A program made the translations under genes and the position numbers. Of a stretch of 64,000 nucleotides of DNA, positions 25,503-38,574 are shown piece after piece. The stretch is from Nonomuraea ceibae (lineage in GTDB: Bacteria > Actinomycetota > Actinomycetes > Streptosporangiales > Streptosporangiaceae): contig NZ_JAHKRO010000005.1 in NCBI RefSeq assembly GCF_019396325.1, positions 124,001 through 188,000 on the forward strand. The letters run 5' to 3'. How positions within the stretch are numbered: the stretch's first letter is position 1; the number at the start of each line of letters is the position of its first letter. Under the pieces are notes generated by a model. The model had not been told where the DNA came from. It saw only the letters and a program-made list of their open reading frames with translations, and searched no databases.

Positions 25503-26690
25503 TCATGCGGCCGCCGCGTGCTCGGTCCTGGTGGGCAGCGGGGTGATCTCGGCGCTCTCCCGGCGGGGCAGGAACCGGGCGGCGCCCGCGATCAGCAGGC
25601 CCAGCACGACGGCCAGGCCGAGCGCCGTGCGCAGCGAGGTGGCGTCCGACAGGAAGCCGATCACCACCGGGCCCAGCAGCAGGCCCGCGTAGCCCATCGC
25701 CCCGGCCTGGGCGATCGCCGGGCCCGGGTTGGGGGTGGCGGTGCCGGCCAGCGAGAGCGTCAGCGGCGAGATCGTCGCCACGCCGAGGCCGACGAAGAAC
25801 ACCGCGCCGAGCGCCACCACGGCGGCGGGCGCGGCCAGCACGACGGCGAAGAACCCGGCCGTGGCCAGCCCGGAGACGGTCAGCATGCCGCGCACGCCGA
25901 AGCGGGAGCGCAGCCGGTCACCGGTGAGCCGGGCGATCAGCATGCCCAGCTCGAAGATCGGGTAGCCGAGCGCGGCCACGGCCTCCGGGGCGCCCATCGT
26001 GTCGCGCATGTACAGGCCGTTCCAGTCGGCGACCGTGCCCTCGACCATGAACGCGAAGAACATCAGCGCGCCGAGCAGGTAGACGACCGGCGGCATGCGG
26101 CGGCGGGCCGCCGTGGCGCCCTCGGCGACGGGGGCCTCGGGCAGGTAGGTCCGGCCGACGGCGATCATCACGGGCAGCGCGAGCAGGCCGACCAGCGCCA
26201 CGTTGGCGGTGAACGACAGGCCCAGCGCGATCGACAGGCTGCCGACGCCGCCCGCCGCGATCGCGCCGACGCACCAGCCGGCGTGCATGCCGTTCATCAG
26301 CGGCCGGCCGTAGGCGCGCTCGACCGTGGAGCCCTGGGCGTTCATGGCGATGTCGACCATGCCGAACGCCATGCCGAACACCGTCACCGCGCCGAGCAGC
26401 ACCGGCAGGTCGGGCGCGAACGCCACCCCCACCAGGCTGAGCGCGGTCAGCGGCCCGCCCACGCGCAACACCGTCCGGCTGCCGGCGCGGGCCATGACGC
26501 GGCGCATCGACTGCATGGTCACCAGCGCGCCCAGCCCCCACACGAGCAGGATGGTGCCGACCATGGATTCCGACAGATGGAGCTTGTCGGTCAGCGCGGG
26601 GATGCGCACGGTCATCGTGCCCACCATCAGACCGGCCAGGACGAAGGTGAGGACCGCCCCGTACCGGGCCATCCTCAGGTCGCGCGTCAT
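25503..26690 (-). CDS. MFS transporter under TetR control
   Basis: A 395-residue major facilitator protein with about twelve membrane segments. It shows MFS motifs such as GLGALVTMQSMRRVMARAGSRTVLRVG between helices 2 and 3, and FGMVDIAMNAQGSTVERAYGRPLMNGMHAGWCVGAI, seen in the YbjJ/FucP-like group of sugar or drug carriers. ATG at 26690 is preferred to GTG at 26702, since GAGG lies just before it. It is co-oriented with the tetR gene upstream, with a terminator-like hairpin in between, so efflux controlled by the regulator's ligand is likely. Confidence 0.88.
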   Translation of the reverse strand: MTRDLRMARYGAVLTFVLAGLMVGTMTVRIPALTDKLHLSESMVGTILLVWGLGALVTMQSMRRVMARAGSRTVLRVGGPLTALSLVGVAFAPDLPVLLGAVTVFGMAFGMVDIAMNAQGSTVERAYGRPLMNGMHAGWCVGAIAAGGVGSLSIALGLSFTANVALVGLLALPVMIAVGRTYLPEAPVAEGATAARRRMPPVVYLLGALMFFAFMVEGTVADWNGLYMRDTMGAPEAVAALGYPIFELGMLIARLTGDRLRSRFGVRGMLTVSGLATAGFFAVVLAAPAAVVALGAVFFVGLGVATISPLTLSLAGTATPNPGPAIAQAGAMGYAGLLLGPVVIGFLSDATSLRTALGLAVVLGLLIAGAARFLPRRESAEITPLPTRTEHAAAA

Positions 26691-26706
26691 AAGGCACCTC
26701 ACAAAA

Positions 26707-26728
26707 GCCCGGCTCGCGCGAGCCGGGC
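26707..26728 (-). terminator. Terminator-like hairpin between tetR and the MFS gene
   Basis: Eleven-base perfect arms (GCCCGGCTCGC and its complement) without a loop spacer are followed on the minus strand by TTTTG. It looks like an intrinsic terminator inside the tetR-MFS operon, 13 bases or so before the MFS ribosome site. It could reduce transporter expression relative to tetR or act as an attenuator. Confidence 0.6.
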
Positions 26729-26777
26729 GGGAACGAACGGAAAAGGAGAAAAAGGGGGGAGGGAGAGGGGGGAAAGG

Positions 26778-27278
26778 TCAGAGCATGGACCGCAGGCGGG
26801 CCTCCAGGGCCCTCAGGTCGCTCTCGCTGTTGAGCTCCGGCTCGTGGCTGGCCACGTCCCAGAGCCCTTCACAGGCCAGGCGCACGATCTGCGAGGCGAG
26901 CGGGTCGGGCTCGTCGGCGAGCTCTTCGCGGTGCCATCGGGCCATCGCCTCACGCAGCGGGGCGAGCAGGAAGATGTTGCCCGACGCGCCGGTGACGACG
27001 GCCCATCGTCGCAGCCTGCCCTGACGGACGGCGGCCAGCGTGGCGCCGAGGTAGCGCTCGGTGTAGGTGGCGTCGTCCTGGGCGGCCAGGAGATCGTCGA
27101 ACTCCTGGATCAGCCGCTCGACCATGCCCTTGATCAGGGCTTCCTTGGTCGCGAAATGGTAGAGGAGGCCGCCCTTGCTCACACCGGCGCGGTCGGCGAC
27201 GGCGGACAGGGTCAGCGCGGCCGAGCCCTGGTCGCAGAGCAGATCCTCTGCGGCGTCCAGCAGCTCGTCCCTTCTCAT
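26778..27278 (-). CDS. TetR-family repressor
   Basis: A 166-residue regulator. The HTH is at about residues 15-50 (LLCDQGSAALTLSAVADRAG, VSKGGLLYHFATKEAL). The ligand domain resembles the TetR_C group containing LYHF..KE and GRLRRWAVVTGAS. ATG at 27278 is chosen because TACAGT on the minus strand lies seven bases before it, and a longer start would run through the operator. The 28-base palindrome just upstream is almost certainly its binding site. It should repress itself and the MFS gene downstream. Confidence 0.92.
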   Translation of the reverse strand: MRRDELLDAAEDLLCDQGSAALTLSAVADRAGVSKGGLLYHFATKEALIKGMVERLIQEFDDLLAAQDDATYTERYLGATLAAVRQGRLRRWAVVTGASGNIFLLAPLREAMARWHREELADEPDPLASQIVRLACEGLWDVASHEPELNSESDLRALEARLRSML

Positions 27279-27283
27279 GCCGT

Positions 27284-27311
27284 CTACTGTACCGTCCGGA
27301 CGGTACAGTAG
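27284..27311. promoter_or_regulatory. Perfect 28-bp palindromic TetR operator
   Basis: The half-site CTACTGTACCGTCC is followed directly by its exact complement, giving 14-base arms with no spacer. It lies six bases from the tetR start codon and contains the minus-strand TACAGT that appears to be the tetR -10. On the plus strand it ends ten bases before TACCCT (27321-27326), the probable -10 of the cysteine desulfurase gene, and so covers where that promoter's -35 would be. Confidence 0.88.
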
Positions 27312-27332
27312 CAAACGAGATACCCTAGCCGG

Positions 27333-28496
27333 GTGAGCAGACCGTCGGCCTATCTTGATCACGCGGCGACCACGCCCATGCTTCCCGAGGCGATCGAGGC
27401 CATGACGGAGCAATTGGGCAGGGTCGGCAACGCCTCCTCCCTGCACGCCGCCGGCCGCGAGGTCCGCCGGGTCGTCGAGGAGTCACGTGAGACCATCGCC
27501 GACGCGCTCGGCGCCCGCCCCAGCGAGGTCGTGTTCACCTCCGGCGGCACCGAGGCCGACAACCTCGCCATCAAGGGCCTCTACTGGGCCCGCCGCCCCC
27601 GGCAGCGCCTGCTGATCAGCTCGGTCGAGCACCACGCCGCCCTCGACCCGGCCCAGTGGCTGGCCGACAGCCAGGCCGCCCAGGTCGAGCTGCTGCCGGT
27701 CGACGAGCACGGCCGCGTCCACCCCGACACGCTCCGCGCCGCCGTCGAGCGCGACCCCGACGACGTCGCCATGATCAGCGTCATGTGGGCCAACAACGAG
27801 GTCGGCACCGTCCAGCCGGTCCACGTCCTGGCCGCCATCGCCCGCGACCACGGCATCCCGTTCCACACCGACGCCGTCCAGGCCGTCGGCCAGCTCCCGG
27901 TGTCGTTCGCCGAGTCCGGCGCCGACGCGCTCACCCTCACCGGCCACAAGATCGGCGGCCCGATGGGCGTCGGCGCCCTGCTGCTGGCCAGGGGCCTCAC
28001 CCCGGTCTCCGTCCAGCACGGCGGCGGCCAGGAGCGCGACGTGCGCTCCGGCACCCTCGACGCCCCCGCCATCGCCGGCCTCGCCGCCGCCGTGCGCACC
28101 GCCGTCAAGGAGCAGGCCGAGCAGCAGCGCCGCCTCACCGCCCTGCGCGACGACCTCATCGAGCGCGTACGGCGAGCCGTCCCCGACGTCGTGCTCAACG
28201 GCGACCCCGACGACCGGCTGCCCGGCAACGCGCACTTCTCCTTCCCCGGCTGCGAGGGCGACGCGCTGCTCATGCTGCTCGACGCCAGGGGCGTGGAGTG
28301 CTCGACCGGGTCGGCCTGCTCGGCCGGGGTGGCCCAGCCGTCACACGTGCTGCTGGCGATGGGCGCCGACGCGGCGGCGGCCCGCGGCTCGCTGCGCTTC
28401 ACGCTCGGCCACACCTCGACCAAGACAGACGTCGACCGGCTGATCGAGGTGCTCCCGGCGGCCGTCGAACGCGCCCGCCGGGCCGGCCTCAGCTGA
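27333..28496 (+). CDS. iscS: Cysteine desulfurase (NifS/IscS class)
   Basis: A 387-residue PLP enzyme that removes sulfur from cysteine and hands it to acceptors such as Mnm[20 protein letters not shown] is the N-terminal signature. The PLP lysine is in [17 protein letters not shown], and the sulfur-carrying cysteine is in [17 protein letters not shown] at 27321-27326 stands seven bases before the GTG, so the mRNA is probably leaderless. With mnmA close by, it should serve tRNA 2-thiolation, as iscS and trmU do in the same order in mycobacteria. The coding end overlaps the next, convergent gene by eight bases. Confidence 0.93.
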   Translation: MSRPSAYLDHAATTPMLPEAIEAMTEQLGRVGNASSLHAAGREVRRVVEESRETIADALGARPSEVVFTSGGTEADNLAIKGLYWARRPRQRLLISSVEHHAALDPAQWLADSQAAQVELLPVDEHGRVHPDTLRAAVERDPDDVAMISVMWANNEVGTVQPVHVLAAIARDHGIPFHTDAVQAVGQLPVSFAESGADALTLTGHKIGGPMGVGALLLARGLTPVSVQHGGGQERDVRSGTLDAPAIAGLAAAVRTAVKEQAEQQRRLTALRDDLIERVRRAVPDVVLNGDPDDRLPGNAHFSFPGCEGDALLMLLDARGVECSTGSACSAGVAQPSHVLLAMGADAAAARGSLRFTLGHTSTKTDVDRLIEVLPAAVERARRAGLS

Positions 28497-29520
28497 TGAA
28501 CGCCGCCACCGCGCTCCACGCGGGGTCGGTGGCGACGTCGACGCGGGCCTTGCCCTCGCCCCACGTCGCGGCCAGCTCCTCGACCTGACCGCGCACCTCG
28601 CCCGCCGGGTCGGCGTAGAGGTGGAAGATCCGGTGCCCCTCGGCGCTCAGGTGGGCGGCCAGCACCCACGCGCCCGGGACGCGCGACAGCCGCTCCTCGA
28701 AGTCGCGCAGCGCCTCGACGGAGTCACCGGCGGGCAGCTTGCCCGCGTCGCGGCCGGCGTAGGGCAGGGTGACGGCCAGGTGCTCGTCGTAGAGCGGGTA
28801 GTCGACCGGCCGCAGCGGGAAGCGGGCCGCCGCCGTCAGCGGCTTGCCCCCGGCCGTCCTGCCCTCCAGCGCCACCCACTGCTCCCCGTCGAACTCCGCG
28901 GCCAGGTCGGCCACCACGGCGGGCAGGTGGACGGCGGGCACCGCGTCGATCGGCTGGGACGTCACCGCGGTGATCTCGCCCACCCAGCGGGCCACGTCGT
29001 CCTCGCCGAGAACCGCGTCGAGCGCCAGCAGCGCCGCGTCGAGCCGGGCGTCGTCGTCCAGCTCGGAGAAGATCGGGTGGTAGGCCGACACGTCGACCCG
29101 GGGCGCGCCGCGCGGCACCCGCAGCCCGAGCACCAGCTTGCCCACCCCGAGCTCGTAACCGCCCGCCTCCAGCGTGAGCTCACCCGCCTGCGGGTTGGCC
29201 TGCCGCGACGGGTGGAACTCCCACACCAGGTCGGCAGGCGGCGCCGCCAGCGCCCAGCGGTGGGCCAGCGGCCGCAGCTCGGCGTCACCGGCGGCGGTCA
29301 CGACCAGCGCGTGGACGGCGTTGCGGCCCGGCGCCACCTCGCAGACCAGGCCGGAGTGCAGCGCGCTGACGGCCGGGGCCAGCGTCTCGGCGAGTGAGGC
29401 GCGGTCGCCGGCGGCCACCTTCGCGTCGAGCCCGGGACGGGCGTCCTCCCACCACCGCCAGAATTCCGCGATGCGCTCGGCGGAGTCGTCCTCGCCGTTC
29501 TTGCGCCCGAACAGTCGCAT
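28489..29520 (-). CDS. Conserved protein of unknown function, DUF695-like
   Basis: A 343-residue cytoplasmic protein without signal or membrane segment. The C-terminal part ([32 protein letters not shown]) and the region before it ([17 protein letters not shown]) resemble DUF695 proteins, a weakly characterised group. The N-terminal ~160 residues are acidic and contain [16 protein letters not shown] at 29520 was chosen because MRLFGRK is a natural start and TATCTA (minus strand, 29530-29525) lies just upstream. It is divergent from mnmA with a 58-base gap. I cannot assign a function. Confidence 0.72.
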   Translation of the reverse strand: MRLFGRKNGEDDSAERIAEFWRWWEDARPGLDAKVAAGDRASLAETLAPAVSALHSGLVCEVAPGRNAVHALVVTAAGDAELRPLAHRWALAAPPADLVWEFHPSRQANPQAGELTLEAGGYELGVGKLVLGLRVPRGAPRVDVSAYHPIFSELDDDARLDAALLALDAVLGEDDVARWVGEITAVTSQPIDAVPAVHLPAVVADLAAEFDGEQWVALEGRTAGGKPLTAAARFPLRPVDYPLYDEHLAVTLPYAGRDAGKLPAGDSVEALRDFEERLSRVPGAWVLAAHLSAEGHRIFHLYADPAGEVRGQVEELAATWGEGKARVDVATDPAWSAVAAFIS

Positions 29521-29578
29521 GCCGTAGATACTCCCAGACGGCAGCCGCGGGTCGCACAGCAAGTACGCTGGGATGGTC

Positions 29579-30637
29579 ATGGGAATGCGTGTGCTTGCCG
29601 CCATGTCGGGCGGCGTCGACTCAGCCGTGGCCGCCGCGCGGATCGCCGAGGCCGGTCACGATGTCACCGGTGTGCATCTGGCCCTGTCGGCCAACCCGCA
29701 ATCGCACCGCACGGGCGCGCGCGGCTGCTGCACGGTCGAGGACTCGCGCGACGCCCGCCGCGCCGCCGACGTGATCGGCATCCCTTTCTACATCTGGGAC
29801 ATGGCGGAGCGCTTCCAGCGTGACGTGGTGGAGGACTTCGTCGCCGAGTACGCGGCCGGTCGCACCCCCAACCCGTGCCTGCGCTGCAACGAGAAGATCA
29901 AGTTCGCGGCGGTGCTCGACCGGGCGCTGGCGCTCGGCTTCGACGCCGTCGCCACCGGCCACCACGCCCAGCTCGTCGACGGCGTGCTCTCGCGCAGCGT
30001 CGACGCCGGCAAGGACCAGTCGTACGTGCTCGGCGTGCTCACCCGCGAGCAGCTCAGCCACGCGATCTTCCCGCTGGGCGGCTCCACCAAGGCCGAGGTG
30101 CGCGCCGAGGCCGCCCGGCGCGGCCTGACCGTCGCCGACAAGCCCGACAGCCACGACATCTGCTTCATCGCCGACGGCGACACGCGCGGCTTCCTGGCCA
30201 AGCGGCTCGGCTCGGCCGAGGGCCCGATCGTCGACGAGGGCGGCGAGGTCGTCGGCAGCCACCACGGCGCCCACGGGTTCACCGTCGGCCAGCGCAAGGG
30301 CCTGCGCATCGACCGGCCCGCGCCCGACGGCCGGCCGCGCTACGTGCTGTCGATCGAGCCGGTGTCCAACACGGTTACCGTCGGCCCCCGCTCGGCGCTG
30401 GAGGTCACCTCGATCTCCTGCGAGCGCCCGGTGTGGAACGGCCCCGAGGCCGACGGCGAGCTGACCGTCCAGCTCAGGGCGCACGGCGAGGTCTACGGGT
30501 GCCGCTTCGAGGAGCGTGACGGCGGTCTGGTCATCGACCTCGACCGGCCCGCGACCGGGGTGGCGGCGGGCCAGGCCGCGGTGCTCTACTCGGGCGCCAC
30601 GGTGATCGGCTCCGCCACCATCGCCTCGGCCGCCTAG
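29579..30637 (+). CDS. mnmA: tRNA-specific 2-thiouridylase
   Basis: A 352-residue MnmA (TrmU) that adenylates and thiolates U34 of tRNA Lys, Glu and Gln. The PP-loop is [16 protein letters not shown], the first catalytic Cys is in [12 protein letters not shown], and the second is in [17 protein letters not shown]. The C-terminal beta-barrel is complete. Three in-frame ATGs (29573, 29579, 29585) are present; TACGCT at 29564-29569 would place the transcript start near 29577, favouring 29579 or 29585. The stop overlaps by four bases that of the convergent MBL-fold gene. The sulfur donor is likely the nearby desulfurase. Confidence 0.95.
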   Translation: MGMRVLAAMSGGVDSAVAAARIAEAGHDVTGVHLALSANPQSHRTGARGCCTVEDSRDARRAADVIGIPFYIWDMAERFQRDVVEDFVAEYAAGRTPNPCLRCNEKIKFAAVLDRALALGFDAVATGHHAQLVDGVLSRSVDAGKDQSYVLGVLTREQLSHAIFPLGGSTKAEVRAEAARRGLTVADKPDSHDICFIADGDTRGFLAKRLGSAEGPIVDEGGEVVGSHHGAHGFTVGQRKGLRIDRPAPDGRPRYVLSIEPVSNTVTVGPRSALEVTSISCERPVWNGPEADGELTVQLRAHGEVYGCRFEERDGGLVIDLDRPATGVAAGQAAVLYSGATVIGSATIASAA

Positions 30638-31263
30638 AGCGTGACCGACTCGCCGGTCTTCAGCCGCCGCATGTCGGCCTTCTGCACGTCGGACTCCAGC
30701 CGCAGGTAGTTGTCGACCAGGCCCAGCCCGAAGTCGTTGAGCAGCCCGTCATGGGTGGAGAACGCCCGGGCGGGCCGCACCTCCCGCAGATAGCCGACCA
30801 TCTCCGACAGCTTCATCCACGGCGCGTTGGTGGGCACCAGCAGCGTGGGCACCTCGACGCCCGGCACCGTCAGCGCGTCGCCGGGGTAGAACACCTCGTC
30901 GTCCACGAGAAACCCGACATTGCTGACGATCGGCACGTCCGGATGGTTCTTGGCGTGCCACTCGCCGAACACCCGGACCGAGAAACCGGCGGCCTGGAAG
31001 TCGTCGCCGTGCTCCACCACGTGGACCCGGACCGGCACGCCGGACAGCTCGGCGGCGACGGCGGCGCAGGTCCAGACCTCCAGGCCGGGCGAGGCGGCGG
31101 CCAGCCGGTCGATGTCGAGGTGGTCGGCGTGCTCGTGCGTGACCAGCACCGCGTCGGCGCCGTCGAGCACCGGATCGGCGGTGAACGTGCCCGGGTCGAC
31201 CACCAGGACCTTGCCGTCCTTCTCCAGGCGTACGCAGGCGTGACCGTACTTCGTGAGCTTCAT
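30634..31263 (-). CDS. MBL-fold metal-dependent hydrolase
   Basis: A 209-residue metallo-beta-lactamase-fold protein with the metal motif [12 protein letters not shown] near residue 45 and a further Asp in [10 protein letters not shown]-terminal His occurs in [11 protein letters not shown]. It resembles the UlaG-like/YtnP small hydrolases of unknown substrate, with no signal peptide. On the minus strand TAGGCT (31276-31271) lies seven bases before the ATG, so its mRNA is probably leaderless, and this -10 overlaps that of the divergent gene. Confidence 0.87.
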   Translation of the reverse strand: MKLTKYGHACVRLEKDGKVLVVDPGTFTADPVLDGADAVLVTHEHADHLDIDRLAAASPGLEVWTCAAVAAELSGVPVRVHVVEHGDDFQAAGFSVRVFGEWHAKNHPDVPIVSNVGFLVDDEVFYPGDALTVPGVEVPTLLVPTNAPWMKLSEMVGYLREVRPARAFSTHDGLLNDFGLGLVDNYLRLESDVQKADMRRLKTGESVTL

Positions 31264-31286
31264 CTTCGAGAGCCTACGCTTGTCCC
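31264..31286. promoter_or_regulatory. Compact bidirectional promoter with overlapping -10 elements
   Basis: Only 23 bases separate two divergent start codons. AGCCTACGCT at 31271-31280 reads TACGCT on the plus strand (31275-31280, six bases before the ATG at 31287) and TAGGCT on the minus strand (31276-31271, seven bases before the ATG at 31263). The two hexamers share the TA at 31275-31276. Both transcripts would begin at or next to the start codon. Confidence 0.6.
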
Positions 31287-34494
<3,208 letters not shown>

Positions 34495-34606
34495 CGTTGG
34501 GCTAATAACACGCTGGGTGGGTATATGCCGGGAAGGCGACGTGACGGAACGTACGCGCTTGGTTTCGCGAAGTGGGGTTAAGGTCGTACCCTCCCATAGT
34601 GACCTA

Positions 34607-36685
34607 ATGGGGGTTCTGTTACCGATGACTGACCCAACCGACACCCGCGACACAGGACCGCGCGTCGGCACGCCCCTCTGGGCGTTCCTCGCGGGCGTCA
34701 CCGTGATCGGCTTCACCGCGCTCGTCGTCGCCCTGCTCAGGCTCGACACCGCCGAGTTCGCCGAGCTCGTCCGCACGCCGCTGTTCTGGGTGCTCGCGGT
34801 CCTGGTCGTCCTCGGTGAGCTGCGGCCCGTCATGGTGTCGTCCGCCACCGCCGTGGGCGGCACCTACCCGTCGACGATGTTCACCTTCGCCGTGCTGCTC
34901 CACTTCGGGCTGCCGGTCGCCGCGCTCATGCAGGCCGTCGCCGTCGTCGTCAACGGCGTGGCCACGCGCAAGGCCTGGCACCGGGTGATGTTCAACATCG
35001 CCCAGTCGACGCTCGCGCTGACCACCGCCGCCGTGGTGCTCGGCGTGTTCCGCATCGTGCCCAGCGCCGCCCTGCCGTGGGTGCCCTCGGGTCCCGACCT
35101 GCTCGCCATCGCGCTGTCCGGCGTCGCCTACTTCGCCGCCCGCGCCATGCTCGTCAGCGGCGCGGTCGCCCTGCACGAGCGCCGCTCGATCGTGCGCGTC
35201 CTGCGGGTCACCGCCGGTCCGCAGAGCCTCGTGTACGCCGCGCTCCTCGGCCTGGCCCCGCTGGTCGTCGTCGTCATGAGCCATTCGCCGGGGCTGGTGC
35301 CGCTGTTCGTGGCGCCGCTCGCGGCCGTTTACTTCACCGCCACGCTCTCCATGCGCCGTGACCACCAGGCGCTGCACGACGAGCTGACCGGGCTGCCCAA
35401 CCGCAAGATGCTCATCGTCTCCACCGAGGAGGCGCTCGCCGAGGCCCGCCAGGACGAGCGGGTCGGCCTCTTCCTCCTCGACCTCGACCGGTTCAAGGAG
35501 GTCAACGACACGATGGGGCACCCGGTCGGCGACCGGCTGCTGCAACTGGTCGCCCACCGCCTCACCCACTCTGTCCGGCCCGGCGACGTCGTGGCCCGGC
35601 TGGGCGGTGACGAGTTCGCGGTGCTGCTGCCGTCCATCCGCGACGCCCACGCGGCCCGCGAGGTGGCCGCCCGGCTGCGGGCCGCGCTGACCGAGCCCGT
35701 ACGGCTCGAAGGCATGTCCTTCGACCTCGACGGCTCCGTCGGCATCGCCCTCTACCCCGACCACGCCCCCGACTTCGAGCTGCTGCTCCAGCGCGCCGAC
35801 GTCGCCATGTACCTGGCCAAGGAAGGCCGCACCGGGGTGGAGCTCTACCAGCCGGACAAGGACCGCAACTCGCCCGAACGCCTGAACCTGCTCGGCGACC
35901 TGCGCCGCGCCATCGACAACGCCGACCTCAAGCTGCACTACCAGCCCAAGGTCGGCCTCACCGGCGGCGCCATCTACGGCGTCGAGGCGCTGCTGCGCTG
36001 GCACCACCCCGTGCACGGGCCGATCGCCCCGTCCGACTACATCCCGCTCGCCGAGCAGTCCTACCTCATGCGCCAGCTCACCGAGTACGTCGTCCACGAG
36101 GCGCTGGAGCAGGCCGCCCGCTGGTGGCACACCGGGCTGCAGATCCCGATCTCGGTCAACATCTCCGCCCGCGACCTGCTCGGCTCCGCGCTGCCCGAAC
36201 AGCTCGAAGCCGGCCTGGCCAAGCTCCGGCTGCCGCCCGCCGCCATCCAGCTGGAGGTCACCGAGCGCATCCTGACCGGCGAGCAGGCCTACACCCACGA
36301 GACCATCAAGGCCCTGGCCACGCTCGGCGTCCCCCTGGCGCTCGACGACTTCGGCACCGGCTACTCCTCGCTCATCCGGCTCCAGCGGCTGGCGGTCTCC
36401 GAGGTGAAGATCGACGCCTCGTTCGTGCGCCGCATCGCCGAGTCCGAGGACGACGACCGCATCGTCCGCTCCATCGTCGACCTGGTCCGCTCCCTCGGCC
36501 TGCGCTCGGTCGCCGAGGGCGTCGAGTCCGACGAGGTCGCCCTGCGGCTGGCCGAGATGGGCTGCGACGTCGGCCAGGGATGGCTGTTCGGCCAGCCCAT
36601 GCCCGCCGCCGACGCCACCGCCTGGCTGCTGCGCCGCGCCGACGCCTCCTACGACCTTCGCTCCGAGGTCACCCAGACCGCCTGA
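34607..36685 (+). CDS. Membrane GGDEF-EAL cyclic-di-GMP protein (RmdB-like)
   Basis: A 692-residue protein with about six membrane segments in the first 225 residues (FLAGVTVIGFTALVVALL to FVAPLAAVYFTATL). The GGDEF domain has RLGGDEFAVL with an intact RPGD inhibitory site five residues before it. The EAL domain keeps all metal and catalytic residues: VEALLRW, SVNISA, LEVTERIL, LDDFGTGYSS, VKIDASF and AEGVES. Both synthesis and breakdown of c-di-GMP are possible. Position between ligA and gatC equals that of Streptomyces rmdB, a developmental phosphodiesterase. CATAGT at 34595-34600 favours a leaderless ATG at 34607; ATG 34625 is an alternative. Confidence 0.9.
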   Translation: MGVLLPMTDPTDTRDTGPRVGTPLWAFLAGVTVIGFTALVVALLRLDTAEFAELVRTPLFWVLAVLVVLGELRPVMVSSATAVGGTYPSTMFTFAVLLHFGLPVAALMQAVAVVVNGVATRKAWHRVMFNIAQSTLALTTAAVVLGVFRIVPSAALPWVPSGPDLLAIALSGVAYFAARAMLVSGAVALHERRSIVRVLRVTAGPQSLVYAALLGLAPLVVVVMSHSPGLVPLFVAPLAAVYFTATLSMRRDHQALHDELTGLPNRKMLIVSTEEALAEARQDERVGLFLLDLDRFKEVNDTMGHPVGDRLLQLVAHRLTHSVRPGDVVARLGGDEFAVLLPSIRDAHAAREVAARLRAALTEPVRLEGMSFDLDGSVGIALYPDHAPDFELLLQRADVAMYLAKEGRTGVELYQPDKDRNSPERLNLLGDLRRAIDNADLKLHYQPKVGLTGGAIYGVEALLRWHHPVHGPIAPSDYIPLAEQSYLMRQLTEYVVHEALEQAARWWHTGLQIPISVNISARDLLGSALPEQLEAGLAKLRLPPAAIQLEVTERILTGEQAYTHETIKALATLGVPLALDDFGTGYSSLIRLQRLAVSEVKIDASFVRRIAESEDDDRIVRSIVDLVRSLGLRSVAEGVESDEVALRLAEMGCDVGQGWLFGQPMPAADATAWLLRRADASYDLRSEVTQTA

Positions 36686-36736
36686 CCAGCGGACCGGCGC
36701 ACGGGTAATGGTTCGGAGGCGATCGGCCGACGCCCC

Positions 36737-36742
36737 TAGGAT
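36737..36742 (+). promoter_or_regulatory. Probable gatCAB -10 element
   Basis: TAGGAT here would start transcription near 36749, after an in-frame GTG at 36743. This rules out the GTG as a translation start and supports gatC starting at 36785 behind a leader of about 35 bases. Confidence 0.4.
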
Positions 36743-36784
36743 GTGAGTGTCCAAACTCCATCCACGAAACGGGTTCAACGACTC

Positions 36785-37084
36785 ATGTCCGCCATAACCC
36801 GCGACGAGGTCGCGCATCTGGCCCGGTTGTCCAGGCTGGCGCTCACCGACGACGAGCTCGACCACTACGCCACGCAACTCGATGCCATCATCGAGTCGGT
36901 CGCGAAGGTGGCAGAGGTCGCCGCCGAGGACGTGCCGCCTTCGTCGCACGCTCTCCCGCTGACCAACGTTTTCCGTCCCGACGAGGTGCGACAGTCCCTG
37001 ACGCCCGAGCAGGCCCTTTCGGGCGCTCCCGCCGTCGAGGACGACCGCTTCCGGGTGCCGCGCATCCTCGGGGAGGAGGCATGA
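36785..37084 (+). CDS. gatC: Glu-tRNA(Gln)/Asp-tRNA(Asn) amidotransferase subunit C
   Basis: A 99-residue GatC, the small linker subunit that stabilises GatA on Gat[23 protein letters not shown] and the C-terminal LRPDEV-type segment ([20 protein letters not shown]) are standard. The ATG at 36785 is chosen because an upstream GTG would lie before the probable transcription start. It overlaps gatA by four bases. Confidence 0.94.
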   Translation: MSAITRDEVAHLARLSRLALTDDELDHYATQLDAIIESVAKVAEVAAEDVPPSSHALPLTNVFRPDEVRQSLTPEQALSGAPAVEDDRFRVPRILGEEA

Positions 37085-38574
37085 GCCTGATCCGCAAGAC
37101 GGCCGCCGAGCTGGGCGCGATGATCGCCGCCGGTGAGGTGTCGGCCGCCGAGGTGGCCGAGGCGCACCTCGACCGGATGGCCGAGGTCGAGCCCAAGGTC
37201 AAGGCGTTCCTGCACGTCGACCGCGAGACCACGCTGGAGCAGGCCAGGGCCGTCGACGCCCGGCTGAAGGCGGGGGAGAAGCTCGGGCCGCTGGCCGGGG
37301 TGCCGATCGCGCACAAGGACATCTTCACCACCCGCGACATGCCGACCACGGCCGCGTCCAAGATCCTGCAGGGCTGGCGCCCGCCTTACGATGCGACCGT
37401 GACGCGCCGGCTGCGCGAGGCCGGGCTGGTCATCCTGGGCAAGACCAACCTGGACGAGTTCGCCATGGGCTCCTCCACGGAGAACTCTGCCTACCAGCTC
37501 ACGCACAACCCGTGGGACCTGACCAGGGTGCCCGGCGGCTCGTCGGGCGGCTCCAGCGCGGCCGTGGCCGCCTATGAGGCGCCGCTGTCGACGGGCACCG
37601 ACACGGGCGGCTCGATCCGCCAGCCGGCCGCGGTGACCGGCATCGTGGGCATGAAGCCGACCTACGGCGGCTCGTCCCGCTACGGCCTGATCGCCTTCGC
37701 CAGCTCGCTCGACACGCCGGGCCCGTTCGCCCGCAACGTGCTCGACGCCGCGCTGCTGCAGGAGGCGTTCTCCGGGCACGACCCGATGGACTCGACCTCC
37801 ATCGACGCCCCGGTCCCGTCCGTCGTCGAGGCCGCCCGCAACGGTGACGTGGCCGGGATGCGCATCGGCGTGGTGCGCGAGTTCGCCGGCGGCGACGGCG
37901 TCCAGCCGGGCGTGCTGGCCCGCTTCAACGAGGCCGTCCAGCTCCTGGAGTCGCTCGGCGCCAAGGTCGTCGAGGTCTCCTGCCCGTCGTTCGCGAGCGC
38001 GCTGCCGGCCTACTACCTGATCGCGCCGTCGGAGTGCAGCTCCAACCTGGCCCGCTTCGACGCCATGCGCTACGGCCTGCGCGTCGGCGACGACGGCACG
38101 CGCAGCGCCGAGGAGGTCATGGCGCTGACCCGGGCGGCCGGGTTCGGCCCCGAGGTCAAGCGGCGCATCATGCTCGGCACCTACGCGCTGTCGAGCGGCT
38201 ACTACGACGCCTACTACGGCCAGGCGCAGAAGGTCCGCACCGTCATCGCCCGCGAGTTCGAGGCCGCCTACCAGCAGGTGGACGTGCTGATCTCGCCGAC
38301 GACGCCGACGACGGCGTTCCCGATCGGCGAGCGCGCCGACGACCCCATGGCCATGTACCTGGCCGACCTCTACACCATCCCGTCCAACCTGACGGGCAAC
38401 GCGGCCATCTCGGTGCCGTGCGGCCTGGCGGACGAGGACGGTCTGCCGGTCGGCCTGCAGATCATGGCCCCGGTCCTGGGCGACGACCGCTGCTACCGGG
38501 TCGGCGCCGCCGTCGAGAAGGCCCTGGAGAGCCGCTGGGGCGGCCCGTTGCTGAAGGAGGCCCCGTCGCTATGA
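37081..38574 (+). CDS. gatA: Glu-tRNA(Gln)/Asp-tRNA(Asn) amidotransferase subunit A
   Basis: A 497-residue amidase-signature enzyme that releases ammonia from glutamine. The catalytic Lys is in [10 protein letters not shown], and the Ser-cisSer-Lys triad serines in [13 protein letters not shown] and [26 protein letters not shown] context ([15 protein letters not shown]) is typical of GatA. ATGA overlap with gatC and a four-base overlap with gatB show tight coupling. The complex makes Gln-tRNA in bacteria lacking GlnRS, as is usual in actinobacteria. Confidence 0.96.
   Translation: MSLIRKTAAELGAMIAAGEVSAAEVAEAHLDRMAEVEPKVKAFLHVDRETTLEQARAVDARLKAGEKLGPLAGVPIAHKDIFTTRDMPTTAASKILQGWRPPYDATVTRRLREAGLVILGKTNLDEFAMGSSTENSAYQLTHNPWDLTRVPGGSSGGSSAAVAAYEAPLSTGTDTGGSIRQPAAVTGIVGMKPTYGGSSRYGLIAFASSLDTPGPFARNVLDAALLQEAFSGHDPMDSTSIDAPVPSVVEAARNGDVAGMRIGVVREFAGGDGVQPGVLARFNEAVQLLESLGAKVVEVSCPSFASALPAYYLIAPSECSSNLARFDAMRYGLRVGDDGTRSAEEVMALTRAAGFGPEVKRRIMLGTYALSSGYYDAYYGQAQKVRTVIAREFEAAYQQVDVLISPTTPTTAFPIGERADDPMAMYLADLYTIPSNLTGNAAISVPCGLADEDGLPVGLQIMAPVLGDDRCYRVGAAVEKALESRWGGPLLKEAPSL

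Noticed and set aside
36743..36784. Longer gatC starting at the upstream GTG
   Set aside because: The added residues are not part of the family, and a likely -10 at 36737-36742 would start transcription after the GTG.
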